Shown here: positions 1-8,783 of the stretch, piece after piece | Layout of the letters: the number at the start of each line of letters is the position of its first letter | Position numbering within the stretch: position 1 is the first letter of the stretch | Source of the DNA: Streptomyces venezuelae | GTDB lineage: Bacteria > Actinomycetota > Actinomycetes > Streptomycetales > Streptomycetaceae | Direction of reading: 5' to 3' | Length of the DNA: 64,000 bases | NCBI RefSeq assembly: GCF_008642315.1 | Contig: NZ_CP029192.1 | Span: 6,882,001 to 6,946,000 of the forward strand | Notes under the pieces: model-generated | Databases searched by the model: none | Told to the model about the DNA's origin: nothing | What the model saw: the letters and a program-made list of their open reading frames with translations, nothing else | Program-made: the position numbers and the translations under genes

Positions 1-679
1 TGCGCTCGTCGGGGCTGCGCGTCGCGTGCCGGGCCCAGACACCGGCGTAGCAGTCGGCCTGCAGCTCGACCTTCACGGCGTTGCTGTCCCGGCCCGTGCG
101 GCCGTCCTGGGAGCGCTTCAGGGTGCCCATCAGGTTCTGCACGTGGTGCCCGTACTCGTGCGCCACGACGTACGCCTGCGCGAAGGGCCCGCCGCTCGAC
201 CCGAACTTGGTCCGCAGGTCGTCGAAGAAGTCCAGATCCAGATAGACCTTCCGGTCACCGGGGCAGTAGAAGGGGCCGACCGCCGACGTGGCGGTGCCGC
301 AGGCGGTGCCCACCCGGCCCGTGAACAGGATGGTCCGCGCGGGGGAGTACGTGCCCTCGCGGCGCTGGAACTCGGGCCGCCAGAAGTCCTGGACGCTGTT
401 GACCACCGCGACGATCCGGCAGTCCTCCTTGCTGTTCGCGTCCCGCCCCTTGTGGCAGGTCTGCTGCACCTGCGCGAGGGACGAGGAGGTGACCGTGGGC
501 TCGTCGTTGCCGGACGACAGCCCCAGCTGGTCGGGGCCGACCCCGAAGAAGAGCCCCAGGAGCAGGGCGATCAGGCCGGCGATGCCGCCGCCCACCGTCG
601 CCCGGCCGCCGGGGATCCGACTGCCGCGCACATCCTGCACCTCCGAGGTGTCCAGGTCGGCGTCGTCGTCGAACTGCAT
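1..679 (-). CDS. Neutral zinc metallopeptidase (YpfJ family), 3' end cut by window edge
   Basis: The protein starts at the ATG at 679 and runs off the left edge, so about 226 residues are visible. The N-terminus is acidic (MQFDDDADL), followed by one hydrophobic segment around residues 28-50 that should anchor it in the membrane with the catalytic part outside. The zinc site HEYGHH is readable near residues 173-178, after a stretch FAQAYVVA typical of the family. A short basic and Gly-rich stretch precedes the anchor. Members of this family (PF04228) are putative membrane-anchored zinc proteases with poorly known substrates. The family call is firm from the motif; the role is unknown. The gene is divergent from the one at 906. 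Confidence 0.88.
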   Translation of the reverse strand, partial: MQFDDDADLDTSEVQDVRGSRIPGGRATVGGGIAGLIALLLGLFFGVGPDQLGLSSGNDEPTVTSSSLAQVQQTCHKGRDANSKEDCRIVAVVNSVQDFWRPEFQRREGTYSPARTILFTGRVGTACGTATSAVGPFYCPGDRKVYLDLDFFDDLRTKFGSSGGPFAQAYVVAHEYGHHVQNLMGTLKRSQDGRTGRDSNAVKVELQADCYAGVWARHATRSPDER

Positions 680-905
680 GGGCGCACCCCTCTGCCGCGC
701 ATCCGGAACGGCACACGCCGTCCCGCGCCGGACCACCGGCCACTTCATCCTGATACGCCCACCCCCACCGAGCCCCGGAGGAAGGTCCGAACGGGGGACA
801 CGAACCGCTCCCCACGCCGTGTCGCCCCCGCCACGGAACGGCCGCCCCACCCCCCGCGGCTACGCTCTGCGCCTGATCCATGACAGTGGTACGGAAGGGG
901 GCGTC

Positions 906-1658
906 ATGGCCGCTCTGCCGCTCGGCGCGACGGGCCTCGCCCCGGCCCGTCGGGGCACGCGCATCGCGCTGCCCGTGGCCCTCGCCGTGCTCGCCCTGCC
1001 GCTCGTCACCGCCGCCCACCACTCGCGGCCCGCCCCCTATGGAGACCGGCTCACCGTCCACGCGCGCGTGGACGACGCGCGGCCCGGCCGGGAACCCGCG
1101 CTGCGCGCGACGGGAGGTGCCGTACGGGCGTACGACGAGGAGAGCGGCGCCCCCCGCTGGACGTACACCCGCGCGGGGCGCCGTCCCGTCACCCTCCTGT
1201 CCACGCCGGGCCACGCCGTCGCGCTCTGGAGCGACGGTCTGGTCACCGACACCGCGCGGGCCGACGGCCGCTCCGTTCGCTGGCACCGCGCCGTCCCCGC
1301 GAGCGCCGACTGGCTGCGCACCCCGGAGGCGCGCGGCGGCGCAGGAGTCCTCCAGCCGCTCACCCCGGACGCCGCCATGCTCGCCGTCGTCACCCCGCAC
1401 CGCATCGCCGCCTACCGCACGTCGGACGGCGATCTGCGCTGGGTGCTGCCCGCCAGGACCGGCTGCGCCTTCGAACCCGCACGCTCCGTCCGCAGGGACG
1501 GGGCGCTCCTGGTCGCCCAGCCCTGCACGGGCCCCGCCGCCTGGACCGCGCAGGTCGTCGCGGTGGACGACTACGGCAGAATCGTTCCGGGCCGCACCCC
1601 GCTCGGCAACGGCGACCTGCGGCGGGGCCCCGACGGCGCCGGGAGCCCGGAAAACTAG
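906..1658 (+). CDS. Secreted or anchored protein with PQQ-like repeat features
   Basis: A 250-residue protein starting at an ATG preceded by a purine-rich GGAAGGGGG. Residues 18-37 form a hydrophobic signal or anchor segment after two arginines (RRGTRIALPVALAVLALPL). The rest has short Trp-containing strands such as GAPRWTY, RSVRWHRAVP and GDLRWVLPA, each following an acidic turn. That pattern resembles the beta-propeller repeats of PQQ-like/BamB-type proteins, but there are too few to make a complete propeller. No catalytic motif is visible. It is probably an extracytoplasmic hypothetical protein; the PQQ assignment is only pattern-based. Confidence 0.6.
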   Translation: MAALPLGATGLAPARRGTRIALPVALAVLALPLVTAAHHSRPAPYGDRLTVHARVDDARPGREPALRATGGAVRAYDEESGAPRWTYTRAGRRPVTLLSTPGHAVALWSDGLVTDTARADGRSVRWHRAVPASADWLRTPEARGGAGVLQPLTPDAAMLAVVTPHRIAAYRTSDGDLRWVLPARTGCAFEPARSVRRDGALLVAQPCTGPAAWTAQVVAVDDYGRIVPGRTPLGNGDLRRGPDGAGSPEN

Positions 1659-1780
1659 TTGCGACGGCCCGTTAGACTGGCTGCCATGGCAGCACCTCTC
1701 CTCAGTTGGACGGCATAGACACCGGTTCCTGAGCACCTCAGTCGTCCCTCTCGCCGTCCACTCTGTTTCAGGAGAACCCC

Positions 1781-3379
1781 GTGATCACCGCTTCCGGCAT
1801 CGAGCTGCGCGCCGGCGCCCGCATCCTCATCGAGAACGCCACCTTCCGCATCGCGAAGGGCGACCGCATCGGCCTCGTCGGCCGCAACGGCGCGGGCAAG
1901 ACCACCCTCACCAAGTGCCTGGCGGGTGAGGGCATGCCCGCCGGCGGCACCATCTCCCGCTCCGGAGAGGTCGGCTACCTCCCGCAGGACCCCCGCACCG
2001 GCGACCTCGACGTGCTCGCCCGCAACCGCATCCTCTCCGCGCGCGGTCTCGACGTACTGATCCGCAAGATGCGCGAGAACGAACAGCGGATCGCGAACGG
2101 CTCGGGCGCCACCCGCGAGAAGGCCCTCAAGCAGTACGAGCGCCAGGAGACGGAGTTCCTCACCAAGGGCGGGTACGCCGCCGAGGCCGAGGCCGCCACC
2201 ATCGCCGCCGCGCTCAACCTCCCCGACCGCGTGCTCGGCCAGCCCCTGCACACGCTCTCCGGTGGTCAGCGCCGCCGTATCGAGCTGGCCCGCATCCTGT
2301 TCTCGGACGCCGACACGCTCCTCCTCGACGAGCCGACCAACCACCTCGACGCCGACTCGATCGTCTGGCTGCGCGACTACCTGAAGACGTACCGCGGCGG
2401 GTTCATCGTGATCTCCCACGACGTCGACCTCGTCGAGACGGTGGTGAACAAGGTCTTCTACCTGGACGCCAACCGTGCCCAGATCGACGTCTACAACATG
2501 GGCTGGAAGCTCTACCAGCAGCAGCGCGAGTCCGACGAGAAGCGCCGCAAGCGCGAGCGGCAGAACGCCGAGAAGAAGGCCGCGACGCTGCACTCGCAGG
2601 CCGACAAGATGCGCGCCAAGGCCACCAAGACCGTCGCCGCGCAGAACATGGCCAAGCGCGCCGACAAGCTCCTCGCGGGCCTGGAGGCCGTGCGCCAGAA
2701 CGACAAGGTCGCCAAGCTGCGCTTCCCCGAGCCCGCCCCGTGCGGCAAGACGCCGCTGATGGCCGAGGGCCTCTCGAAGTCGTACGGCTCGCTTGAGATC
2801 TTCACCGACGTCGACCTCGCCATCGACAAGGGTTCGCGCGTCGTCATCCTCGGCCTCAACGGCGCGGGCAAGACCACGCTGCTGCGGCTCCTCGGCGGCG
2901 CCGAGAAGCCCGACACCGGCCAGGTCATCGAGGGCCACGGCCTGAAGCTCGGGTACTACGCGCAGGAGCACGAGACGCTCGACCCGGAGCGCACGGTCCT
3001 GGAGAACATGCGCTCGGCCGCCCCCGACCTCGACCTCGTCGAGGTGCGCAAGACGCTCGGCTCGTTCCTCTTCTCCGGGGACGACGTCGACAAGCCCGCC
3101 GGTGTGCTCTCCGGCGGCGAGAAGACCCGGCTCGCGCTGGCCACCCTGGTCGTCTCCTCGGCCAACGTCCTCCTCCTCGACGAGCCCACGAACAACCTCG
3201 ACCCGGCCAGCCGCGAGGAGATCCTCGGCGCGCTGCGCACGTACAAGGGAGCGGTCGTCCTCGTCACGCACGACGAGGGCGCTGTCGAGGCGCTCCAGCC
3301 GGAGCGCATCATCCTGCTCCCCGACGGCGTCGAGGACCTGTGGGGCCAGGACTACGCGGACCTGGTCGCGCTCGCCTGA
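1781..3379 (+). CDS. ABC-F family ATPase (duplicated ATP-binding cassette, no membrane domain)
   Basis: 532 residues, GTG start with AGGAG six bases upstream. It has two complete cassettes: Walker A GRNGAGKT at 34-41, signature LSGGQ near 160 and DEPTNHLD near 185; then Walker A GLNGAGKT near 360, signature LSGGE near 445 and DEPTNNLD near 468. Between them lies a Lys/Arg-rich helical linker (about residues 235-310), the part that in ABC-F proteins reaches toward the peptidyl-transferase centre. There are no membrane segments. This is a housekeeping-type ABC-F, probably acting on ribosomes; which member (EttA, Uup-like or other) cannot be settled here. It stands alone. Confidence 0.9.
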   Translation: MITASGIELRAGARILIENATFRIAKGDRIGLVGRNGAGKTTLTKCLAGEGMPAGGTISRSGEVGYLPQDPRTGDLDVLARNRILSARGLDVLIRKMRENEQRIANGSGATREKALKQYERQETEFLTKGGYAAEAEAATIAAALNLPDRVLGQPLHTLSGGQRRRIELARILFSDADTLLLDEPTNHLDADSIVWLRDYLKTYRGGFIVISHDVDLVETVVNKVFYLDANRAQIDVYNMGWKLYQQQRESDEKRRKRERQNAEKKAATLHSQADKMRAKATKTVAAQNMAKRADKLLAGLEAVRQNDKVAKLRFPEPAPCGKTPLMAEGLSKSYGSLEIFTDVDLAIDKGSRVVILGLNGAGKTTLLRLLGGAEKPDTGQVIEGHGLKLGYYAQEHETLDPERTVLENMRSAAPDLDLVEVRKTLGSFLFSGDDVDKPAGVLSGGEKTRLALATLVVSSANVLLLDEPTNNLDPASREEILGALRTYKGAVVLVTHDEGAVEALQPERIILLPDGVEDLWGQDYADLVALA

Positions 3380-3733
3380 GGCCGTCCACCCTGCTTGATC
3401 GAATGACTGATCCACTGGGTATGGATCATTCGGCCGATCCGTGATCCCTCATCTGTGTGAGCCGGCCTCGTACCGAGGTGTGGCATACACGGATTTCCGC
3501 GCTGAGCTGCGACAAGGCTCACCTCACCGGCCGTCGCGGCGCTGACCTGGGGATTCGCCGTCGCTCGCGTTCTGACGCGCGCGCAGCGACGTGCGGAATC
3601 GTTCACTCCGATCGTGATGTCCGTCCCCGAAGGGACGAACCCCGCCGTACGGACCTTGTCGAATGGGTGGCCAGGAAGCCCGGGAGGGGTGATCATGAGA
3701 AGTCCAGAGCGCACTTCCCATGAGGAGGCACGG
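3380..3733. other. Gene-free interval, 354 bp
   Basis: No supported gene. Just after the ABC-F stop there is an imperfect inverted repeat (GAATGACTGATCC and GGATCATTC, about 3401-3431) that may act as the ABC-F terminator. The rest presumably holds the promoter of the HTH gene at 3734. Short open frames here overlap on both strands and lack ribosome-binding sites. Confidence 0.4.
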
Positions 3734-3955
3734 GTGGCCGAGACTCTGAAGAAGGGCAGCCGGGTAACCGGCGCCGCGCGCGACAAGCTCGCGGCAGACC
3801 TGAAGAAGAAGTACGACGGCGGTGCGAGCATCCGGGCGTTGGCCGAGGAGACCGGCCGCTCGTACGGCTTCGTGCACCGCATGCTCAGCGAATCCGGCGT
3901 CACGCTGCGGGGACGCGGCGGGGCGACGCGAGGCAAGAAGGCCGCCGCCGGCTGA
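3734..3955 (+). CDS. Small helix-turn-helix DNA-binding protein (73 aa)
   Basis: A GTG start at 3734 is chosen because GAGGAG lies eight bases upstream; a longer frame to 3614 has no such site. The product is very basic at both ends (AETLKKGSRV and GRGGATRGKKAAAG). The centre, YDGGASIRALAEETGRSYGF, followed by VHRMLSESGVTLR, is a resolvase-type helix-turn-helix with a Ser-Ile-Arg-Ala-Leu-Ala first helix. Proteins of this size and pattern are widely conserved in Streptomyces. Likely a nucleoid or transcription-associated DNA-binding protein; its targets are unknown. Confidence 0.82.
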   Translation: MAETLKKGSRVTGAARDKLAADLKKKYDGGASIRALAEETGRSYGFVHRMLSESGVTLRGRGGATRGKKAAAG

Positions 3956-3990
3956 CGGCGGGCGGCACGCTGTCCCATGGTCCGATGGTG

Positions 3991-4024
3991 ACCACCCGGT
4001 CGGTCAACCGATCGACCGGGTGGT
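3991..4024 (+). terminator. Perfect 12-bp stem-loop after the HTH gene
   Basis: ACCACCCGGTCG pairs exactly with CGACCGGGTGGT across a 10-base loop, 35 bases after the HTH stop and 67 bases before the crotonase start. No long T run follows, as usual in streptomycetes. It could instead be an operator for the downstream gene. Confidence 0.5.
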
Positions 4025-4090
4025 TACTGTGCAGTCACTTACGGGCGCTCCCGGCGTCCGGACCGACCGCACCCCCATCGGAGGCACCCC

Positions 4091-4894
4091 ATGGCTTCGT
4101 CCGACAGCGAGCTCGCACCGGTTCTCGACAAGGACGGCGTACGCCTCACCATCGACGAGGCCGTCGCCACGGTGACGCTGACCAATCCGGCCAAGCGCAA
4201 CGCCCAATCTCCCGCGCTGTGGAGGGCGTTGGTCGAGGCCGGTCAGCTGTTGCCGGGCAGCGTCCGTGTCGTGGTGCTGCGCGGAGAGGGCAAGTCGTTC
4301 TCCGCGGGCCTCGACCGGCAGGCGTTCACGCCCGAGGGCTTCGACGGCGAACCGTCCTTCATCGATCTGGCACGCGGTGAGGACGGCCTTCTCGACGCCA
4401 CGATCACCGAGTACCAGGAAGCGTTCACCTGGTGGCGGCGGAGCGACATCGTGTCCATCGCCGCCGTCCAGGGCCATGCCATCGGCGCCGGCTTCCAGCT
4501 CGCGCTCGCCTGCGATCTGCGGATCGCGGCGGACGACGTGCAGTTCGCCATGCGCGAGACCAGCCTGGGCCTGGTCCCCGACCTCACCGGCACACACCCG
4601 CTGGTGGGGCTCGTCGGCTATGCCCGCGCGCTGGAGATCTGCGCCACCGGGCGCTTCGTCCACGCGGACGAGGCGGAGCGGACCGGCCTCGCCAACCTCG
4701 TCGTGCCCGCAGACCAGCTCGGCGCGGCTGCCACCGACCTCGCCGCCGCGCTCGTCGCCGCGCCCCGCGACGCGGTCATCGAGACGAAGGCCCTGCTGCA
4801 GGGCGCGGTGGGCCGTTCCTACGAAGACCAGCGCGTCGCCGAACGCGCCGCCCAGGGCCGCCGCCTGCGCGACCTCGCGGGCCTCGGCGACTGA
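4091..4894 (+). CDS. Enoyl-CoA hydratase/isomerase family (crotonase) protein
   Basis: 267 residues, the usual crotonase length, ATG start with GGAGG upstream. The first oxyanion-hole region GEGKSFSAGLD lies near residues 64-75 and the second, GHAIGAGFQLALACDLRIAA, near 137-156. A glutamate in MRETSLGLVPDLTG fits the position of the second catalytic acid. The sequence GLDRQAF after the first hole replaces the commoner AGADL pattern. It should act on a CoA thioester, probably hydration or isomerisation in fatty or branched acyl-CoA degradation. It is monocistronic, so the substrate is not indicated. Confidence 0.88.
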   Translation: MASSDSELAPVLDKDGVRLTIDEAVATVTLTNPAKRNAQSPALWRALVEAGQLLPGSVRVVVLRGEGKSFSAGLDRQAFTPEGFDGEPSFIDLARGEDGLLDATITEYQEAFTWWRRSDIVSIAAVQGHAIGAGFQLALACDLRIAADDVQFAMRETSLGLVPDLTGTHPLVGLVGYARALEICATGRFVHADEAERTGLANLVVPADQLGAAATDLAAALVAAPRDAVIETKALLQGAVGRSYEDQRVAERAAQGRRLRDLAGLGD

Positions 4895-4910
4895 TCCGCG
4901 CGCGGCGCGC

Positions 4911-5624
4911 CTACCGCACCTCGGTGATGAGCACCGCCACCGTCGGACCGTCGGGCAGGGCCGCGCCGACGGCCTCGCGGACCGCGAGTGCCACGTCCAG
5001 GGCGCGGTGCCCGTGGTCCGTCGCGAGTTCCACGCGCGCGTGGCGGCGCGGGAGTGCGTGCGACGCCGGAGGCTCCTCGAAGTGGACGGCGCGGCCGAGC
5101 ACGCCGGTCAGCCGGGCCACCCCGGGGACCGCGAGGGCCGCCCGTTCGGCGCGTGCCTCGTCGTGGTCGGCGGCGGGCCGCTCCGGGGCGGGCTCCGGGG
5201 GACCGGTCCGTCGAGGAGGCGCCTCGTCGGCCTCGTCGAGGAGCGCCGTCACCTTCAGGTCCACCTCGTCGGTGATCAGGCCGAGTCCGACCGCCGCCTC
5301 GTACAGCGCCGCGCGCAGCCGGTCCGCCGCCGCGGGCAGTGGCTCACCGGCGACCGCGGCGAACTCCGCCGTGATCCGCAGCGGTCCGGGCGGCAGCGCG
5401 CTCGGGGGCGGCGGAACGGCCGGGACTCCCGCCTCGTCCGGGGCGGCCTGCCCGATGCGTACCGTACCGAGCCGCACCCCGGGCACCCGCTCAGCCATCT
5501 GGCGCAACGCGCCGTCCACCGCCGATTCCGTCACCCACACGCCGTCCGCGGCACCGCCGAGCGGCAGCACCCGGCCGAGCCCCAGCTGCCGGCGCACCGC
5601 CTGCGTCCAACCCTCTGCCGTCAT
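4911..5624 (-). CDS. Hypothetical protein of the 'nucleopolyhedrovirus P10' group, Asp23-like repeats
   Basis: The ATG at 5624 (MTAEGWTQAVRRQLGLGRVLPLG) is preferred over 5642 because the family normally starts here. About 237 residues with a Pro-rich middle (near 85-100). The last third, LAVPGVARLTGVLGRAVHF to HRALDVALAVREAVGAAL and TVAVLITEV, has the periodicity of an Asp23/Gls24 domain (VPGV, then ALDVA..VREAV, then VxVxxxxV); a weaker copy appears in the middle. It faces the Asp23-AmaP operon head to head, so it may belong to the same envelope complex. That functional link is inference; the product name is the one used for streptomycete homologues. Confidence 0.7.
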   Translation of the reverse strand: MTAEGWTQAVRRQLGLGRVLPLGGAADGVWVTESAVDGALRQMAERVPGVRLGTVRIGQAAPDEAGVPAVPPPPSALPPGPLRITAEFAAVAGEPLPAAADRLRAALYEAAVGLGLITDEVDLKVTALLDEADEAPPRRTGPPEPAPERPAADHDEARAERAALAVPGVARLTGVLGRAVHFEEPPASHALPRRHARVELATDHGHRALDVALAVREAVGAALPDGPTVAVLITEVR

Positions 5625-5732
5625 GGCCCCAGCCTGCCGCATCCCGGGCGCGCGGGCGCGGGGCCGCGCTTAATGTGGGCGGAGAAGCAGCCCCACTCGG
5701 GCAGTTCCCCTTTCGAAAGGGACGGGACGGCC

Positions 5733-6218
5733 ATGACCGACACCGGACAGCGGAAGGCGTCGCAGACGCTGGAGAAGGACTCCCCGGACGAGAGCGCGGC
5801 ACGGTCCGCGCCCGGACGGGGCGGCGGTGACCCCGGCAGCCGCGGCCGCACCACGATCGCGGACGGCGTCGTCGAGAAGATCGCCGGCCTCGCCGCGCGT
5901 GACGTCGACGGCGTGCACGCGATGGGCGGCGGCCTCGCCCGGACCTTCGGCGCCGTGCGCGACCGTGTGCCGGGCGGCTCGAAGTCCGTGTCGCGCGGCG
6001 TGAAGGCCGAGGTCGGCGAGGTGCAGACCGCGATCGACCTGGAGATCGTCGTCGAGTACGGCGTCTCGATCGCCGATGTCACCCAGGACGTGCGCGAGAA
6101 CGTGATCACGGCCGTCGAGCGTATGACCGGTCTTGAGGTCGTCGAGGTCAACATCGCGGTGAGCGACGTGAAGCTGCCCGACGAGGACGACGACGAGCAA
6201 CCAGGACGCCTTCAGTAG
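5733..6218 (+). CDS. Asp23/Gls24 family envelope stress protein
   Basis: 161 residues. The first 45 are acidic/polar and probably disordered. The Asp23 domain begins at GRTTIADGVVEKIAGLAARDVDGVHAM (about 46-72) and continues to VSIADVTQDVRENVITAVERMTGLEVVEVNIAVSDV. There is no membrane segment. In Gram-positives Asp23 proteins coat the inner membrane face, held by AmaP. It is the first gene of a tight five-gene run to 8012 that contains a second Asp23 protein and AmaP, which supports that role. Confidence 0.92.
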   Translation: MTDTGQRKASQTLEKDSPDESAARSAPGRGGGDPGSRGRTTIADGVVEKIAGLAARDVDGVHAMGGGLARTFGAVRDRVPGGSKSVSRGVKAEVGEVQTAIDLEIVVEYGVSIADVTQDVRENVITAVERMTGLEVVEVNIAVSDVKLPDEDDDEQPGRLQ

Positions 6219-6229
6219 GGAGCGCGCAG

Positions 6230-6415
6230 ATGAGTATGGCCGTGATCGGCATGATCGCGGGAATGGCTCTGGGCTTCGCCGGATACTTCGGCGGATTCGG
6301 GGCGTTCCTGCTGGTGGCCGCCTTGGGCGCCATCGGCTTCGTCGCAGGCAAGTTCCTCGACGGAGACCTGGAGCCCGGCGAGTTCTTCCGCACCCGCGGC
6401 GACCGGCGGCGGTGA
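6230..6415 (+). CDS. Small membrane protein of the Asp23 operon (61 aa)
   Basis: Starts 12 bases after the first Asp23 gene, with GGGAGCGCAG before the ATG. Residues 3-43 are almost wholly hydrophobic and glycine-rich, compatible with two short membrane helices. The tail is charged (FLDGDLEPGEFFRTRGDRRR). Small proteins with this layout (DUF2273-like) accompany Asp23/AmaP clusters in many Gram-positives. Likely part of the membrane anchor; the family name is inferred from position and hydropathy only. Confidence 0.75.
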   Translation: MSMAVIGMIAGMALGFAGYFGGFGAFLLVAALGAIGFVAGKFLDGDLEPGEFFRTRGDRRR

Positions 6416-6418
6416 GCG

Positions 6419-6763
6419 GTGGCGGCACAGGTCGCGCCCCGGGAGCGCGGCGCGACCCGGATCGCCGACCGGGTCGTCGCGAAGATCGCCGCGAGAGCGG
6501 CCCGTGAGGCGGTGGACGCGGTCCCGGCCGACGGCTCACCGCCCCGCGCCACGGTCTCCGTCCACCACGAGGCGGCCCGCATCCGCGTCAGCCTGGAGCT
6601 GGAGTACCCCTGCGACATCGGCGGGCAGTGCGGCGCGGTGCGTCGCCATGTCACCGAGCGGGTAGAGGCGTTGGCGGGGATGGACGTACCCGAGGTGGCC
6701 GTTCAGGTGGAGCGGCTCCACTCCGCGCAGGTGCGCGCCGCGGCACAGGGGAGGACACGATGA
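6419..6763 (+). CDS. Second Asp23/Gls24 family protein
   Basis: 114 residues, GTG start four bases after the previous stop. It opens with RERGATRIADRVVAKIAARAAREAVDAV, the Asp23 first helix, and contains HHEAARIRVSLELEYPCDIGGQCGAVRRHVTERVEALAGMDVPEVAVQVERL. Unlike the first copy it has no long N-terminal tail and has two cysteines in the middle. It ends with an ATGA overlap onto the next gene, implying translational coupling. Confidence 0.85.
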   Translation: MAAQVAPRERGATRIADRVVAKIAARAAREAVDAVPADGSPPRATVSVHHEAARIRVSLELEYPCDIGGQCGAVRRHVTERVEALAGMDVPEVAVQVERLHSAQVRAAAQGRTR

Positions 6764-7428
6764 GTGAACCCCACGGGGGCGGCACCCAGCCGCTGCCGGT
6801 CGTCGAACAGACGGAGGGCGAGCTGCGCCAGTCGGCGTCCGCGACGGCGTACGACCCGCTGCCCACGCTCTCCGACGACGAGGAGAAGGCCTCCCGGTTC
6901 TGGTCGGCCCGCCGGGTGCCCGCCGCGCTCCTCGCCCTGGTGGTCCTCGGCGCCGCGGGACTGCTCCTCTACGACATCGTCGCCGTCCGGGCCGACCACC
7001 CCGCCATGCACTGGCGGCGCGAACTGGCCCACCAGCTCGGCAGGCGCCCCCTCGACGACACCGCGGTGCTCATCGGGGCCGCGGTCGCCGCCCTCCTGGG
7101 CCTCTGGCTCCTGGTCCTCGCCGTGACACCCGGGCAGCGCGGCATCCTGCCGATGCGCCGCACCCACTCCGACGTGCGCGGCGGCCTGTACCGCGGCGCC
7201 GCCGCCATGGTCCTGCGCGACCGTGCCATGGACGTGCCGGGCGTACAGTCCGTGCGGGTCCGGATGAAGCGCTCCAAGGTCGACGTGCGGGCCGTGTCCC
7301 ACTTCCGTGAACTCGACGACGTACGCGGCGACCTGGACGCGACGATCGCCGACGGCATCCGCGATCTGGGCCTCGCCCGCGTCCCCGGACTCTCCGTCCA
7401 CGTGGCCCGGCCCGGCAGGAAGGGGTGA
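6760..7428 (+). CDS. DUF6286 (Asp23-associated) membrane protein
   Basis: The ATG at 6760 overlaps the preceding TGA and GGGGAGG lies upstream, so the longer frame from 6628 is rejected. About 222 residues: a polar N-terminus, two membrane helices (about residues 51-72 and 104-125), then a soluble domain. The sequence GQRGILPMRR after helix two and a C-terminal part resembling an Asp23 fold (VPGVQSVRVRMKRSKVDVRAVSHF) are characteristic. It probably sits in the membrane beside AmaP. GTGA overlap with the next gene. Confidence 0.8.
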   Translation: MSEPHGGGTQPLPVVEQTEGELRQSASATAYDPLPTLSDDEEKASRFWSARRVPAALLALVVLGAAGLLLYDIVAVRADHPAMHWRRELAHQLGRRPLDDTAVLIGAAVAALLGLWLLVLAVTPGQRGILPMRRTHSDVRGGLYRGAAAMVLRDRAMDVPGVQSVRVRMKRSKVDVRAVSHFRELDDVRGDLDATIADGIRDLGLARVPGLSVHVARPGRKG

Positions 7429-8012
7429 GCGGCATGCTGCGCACGGTCAACCGCGTCGTCCTGGCACTCGCCGGGCTCGTCCTGCTCGTCCTCGGCGGCT
7501 CCGTGCTCGCCGTCGGACTCGGCGCGTCCGCGCCCTCCTGGTGGATCCACGACGGCCGGCACGACGTGCTGGTCAGCGCCGCCGACCGGGCTCGGTGGCG
7601 GGACGAGGGATGGTTCTGGCCCACGGTCATCGCCGCCCTCGCGGTGTGCGTGCTGCTCGCGCTGTGGTGGCTCTCCGCCCAGCTGCGCAGGCGCCGACTC
7701 GCCGAGATCCTGGTGGAGACCGGGGACGGCGAGGGCGCGTTGCTGCGCGGCCGGGCCATGGAGAACGTCCTGGCCCGCGAGGCCGAGACGCTGGACGGCG
7801 TCGACCGCGCCCAGGCCGTCCTCACCGGCAGGCGCAGCGCCCCGCAAGCGCGAGTGGACCTCACCCTCACCCCGCACGCCACCCCGGCCGAGGCGCTGCA
7901 CCACCTCTCCGCCGACACGCTCGGCCGGGCCCGCGACTCGGCGGGCCTCGCGTCCCTGCCCGCCACGGTCCGGCTGCGGGCCGCCAAGCACCGGGCGGAG
8001 AGGGTCAGCTGA
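7425..8012 (+). CDS. amaP: Alkaline shock response membrane anchor protein AmaP
   Basis: 195 residues with two membrane helices (about 6-32 and 65-87) separated by an external loop containing WWIHDGRHDVL, then a cytoplasmic C-terminal domain with VETGDGEGALLRGRAMENVLAREAETLDGVDRA. This is the AmaP layout: two N-terminal helices and a cytoplasmic part that binds Asp23. It is the last gene of the five-gene run and overlaps its predecessor by four bases. The start is the GTG at 7425; an ATG three codons later is also possible. Confidence 0.85.
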   Translation: MSGMLRTVNRVVLALAGLVLLVLGGSVLAVGLGASAPSWWIHDGRHDVLVSAADRARWRDEGWFWPTVIAALAVCVLLALWWLSAQLRRRRLAEILVETGDGEGALLRGRAMENVLAREAETLDGVDRAQAVLTGRRSAPQARVDLTLTPHATPAEALHHLSADTLGRARDSAGLASLPATVRLRAAKHRAERVS

Positions 8013-8023
8013 GCCCCGCGTCG

Positions 8024-8779
8024 TCAGAACCCGGCGCGTGATCCGCCGTCCACCGGCACCATGATCCCGGTCAGGTACGAGGCCGCGGGCGAGAGCAGGA
8101 ACGCCGCGGTGCGGCCGAACTCCTGCGGCGTGCCGTAGCGCCGCAGGGGGATGCCCGCCTCGTTGGCGGCGCGGGTGGCCTCCGGGTCGGGGGAGAGGCC
8201 GTCCAGCTGGCGCATGCGGTCGGTGCCGATCCGGCCGGGCAGCACGCCGACCACCCGGATGCCGCGCGGGCCGAGCTCGTCCGCGAGGGACTTGGCGAAC
8301 CCGGCGAGCCCCGGCCGCAGCCCGTTCGAGATCGTGAGGCCCGCGATCGGCTCGTACACCGAACCGGAGAGCACGAAGCCGATGACGCCGCCCTCGCCGA
8401 GCTCCGCGGCCGCGGTCCGCGCGAGGCGCACCGCGCCGAGGAACACCGACTCGAACGCCGCCTGCCACTGCTCGTCGGTGTTGTCCGCGACGAAGCCCGG
8501 CGCGGGCCCGCCGACGCTGATCAGCACGCCGTCGAAGCGGCCGAAGTGCTCACGGGCGGCGGCGACGAGCGCGGCGGCGGAGTCCGGGTCGGCGTTGTCC
8601 GCGACGACACCCACCGCGTTCGGGCCGAGCTCGGCGGCCGCCTCGTCGACCGTCTTCTGCTGACGGCCCGTGACCACGACCTTCGCGCCGTCCGCGACGA
8701 GCTCGCGGGCGGTGGCGTTGCCGAGGCCACGGGTGGCGCCGGTGACTACGTAGACACGGTTTTCCAGTCCAAGATCCAT
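8024..8779 (-). CDS. SDR family oxidoreductase
   Basis: 251 residues with the NAD(P)-binding TGATRGLG at 13-20 and a Rossmann pattern through about residue 190. The usual NNAG is replaced by ISVGGPAPG, and the catalytic Tyr-x3-Lys segment is altered: the region after LSGSVYEPIAGLTISNGLRPGLAGFAKSLADELG lacks a clear Y-x3-K. This places it with the divergent 3-oxoacyl reductase-like SDRs that use a modified active site. It ends MVPVDGGSRAGF, as SDRs do. Last gene of the SURF1-GH15-SDR transcript, four bases after the GH15 gene. The substrate is unknown. Confidence 0.85.
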   Translation of the reverse strand: MDLGLENRVYVVTGATRGLGNATARELVADGAKVVVTGRQQKTVDEAAAELGPNAVGVVADNADPDSAAALVAAAREHFGRFDGVLISVGGPAPGFVADNTDEQWQAAFESVFLGAVRLARTAAAELGEGGVIGFVLSGSVYEPIAGLTISNGLRPGLAGFAKSLADELGPRGIRVVGVLPGRIGTDRMRQLDGLSPDPEATRAANEAGIPLRRYGTPQEFGRTAAFLLSPAASYLTGIMVPVDGGSRAGF

Positions 8780-8783
8780 GGCC

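Noticed and set aside
1655..3415. 586-codon minus-strand open frame opposite the ABC-F gene
   Set aside because: Shadow of the ABC-F gene; no motif of its own.
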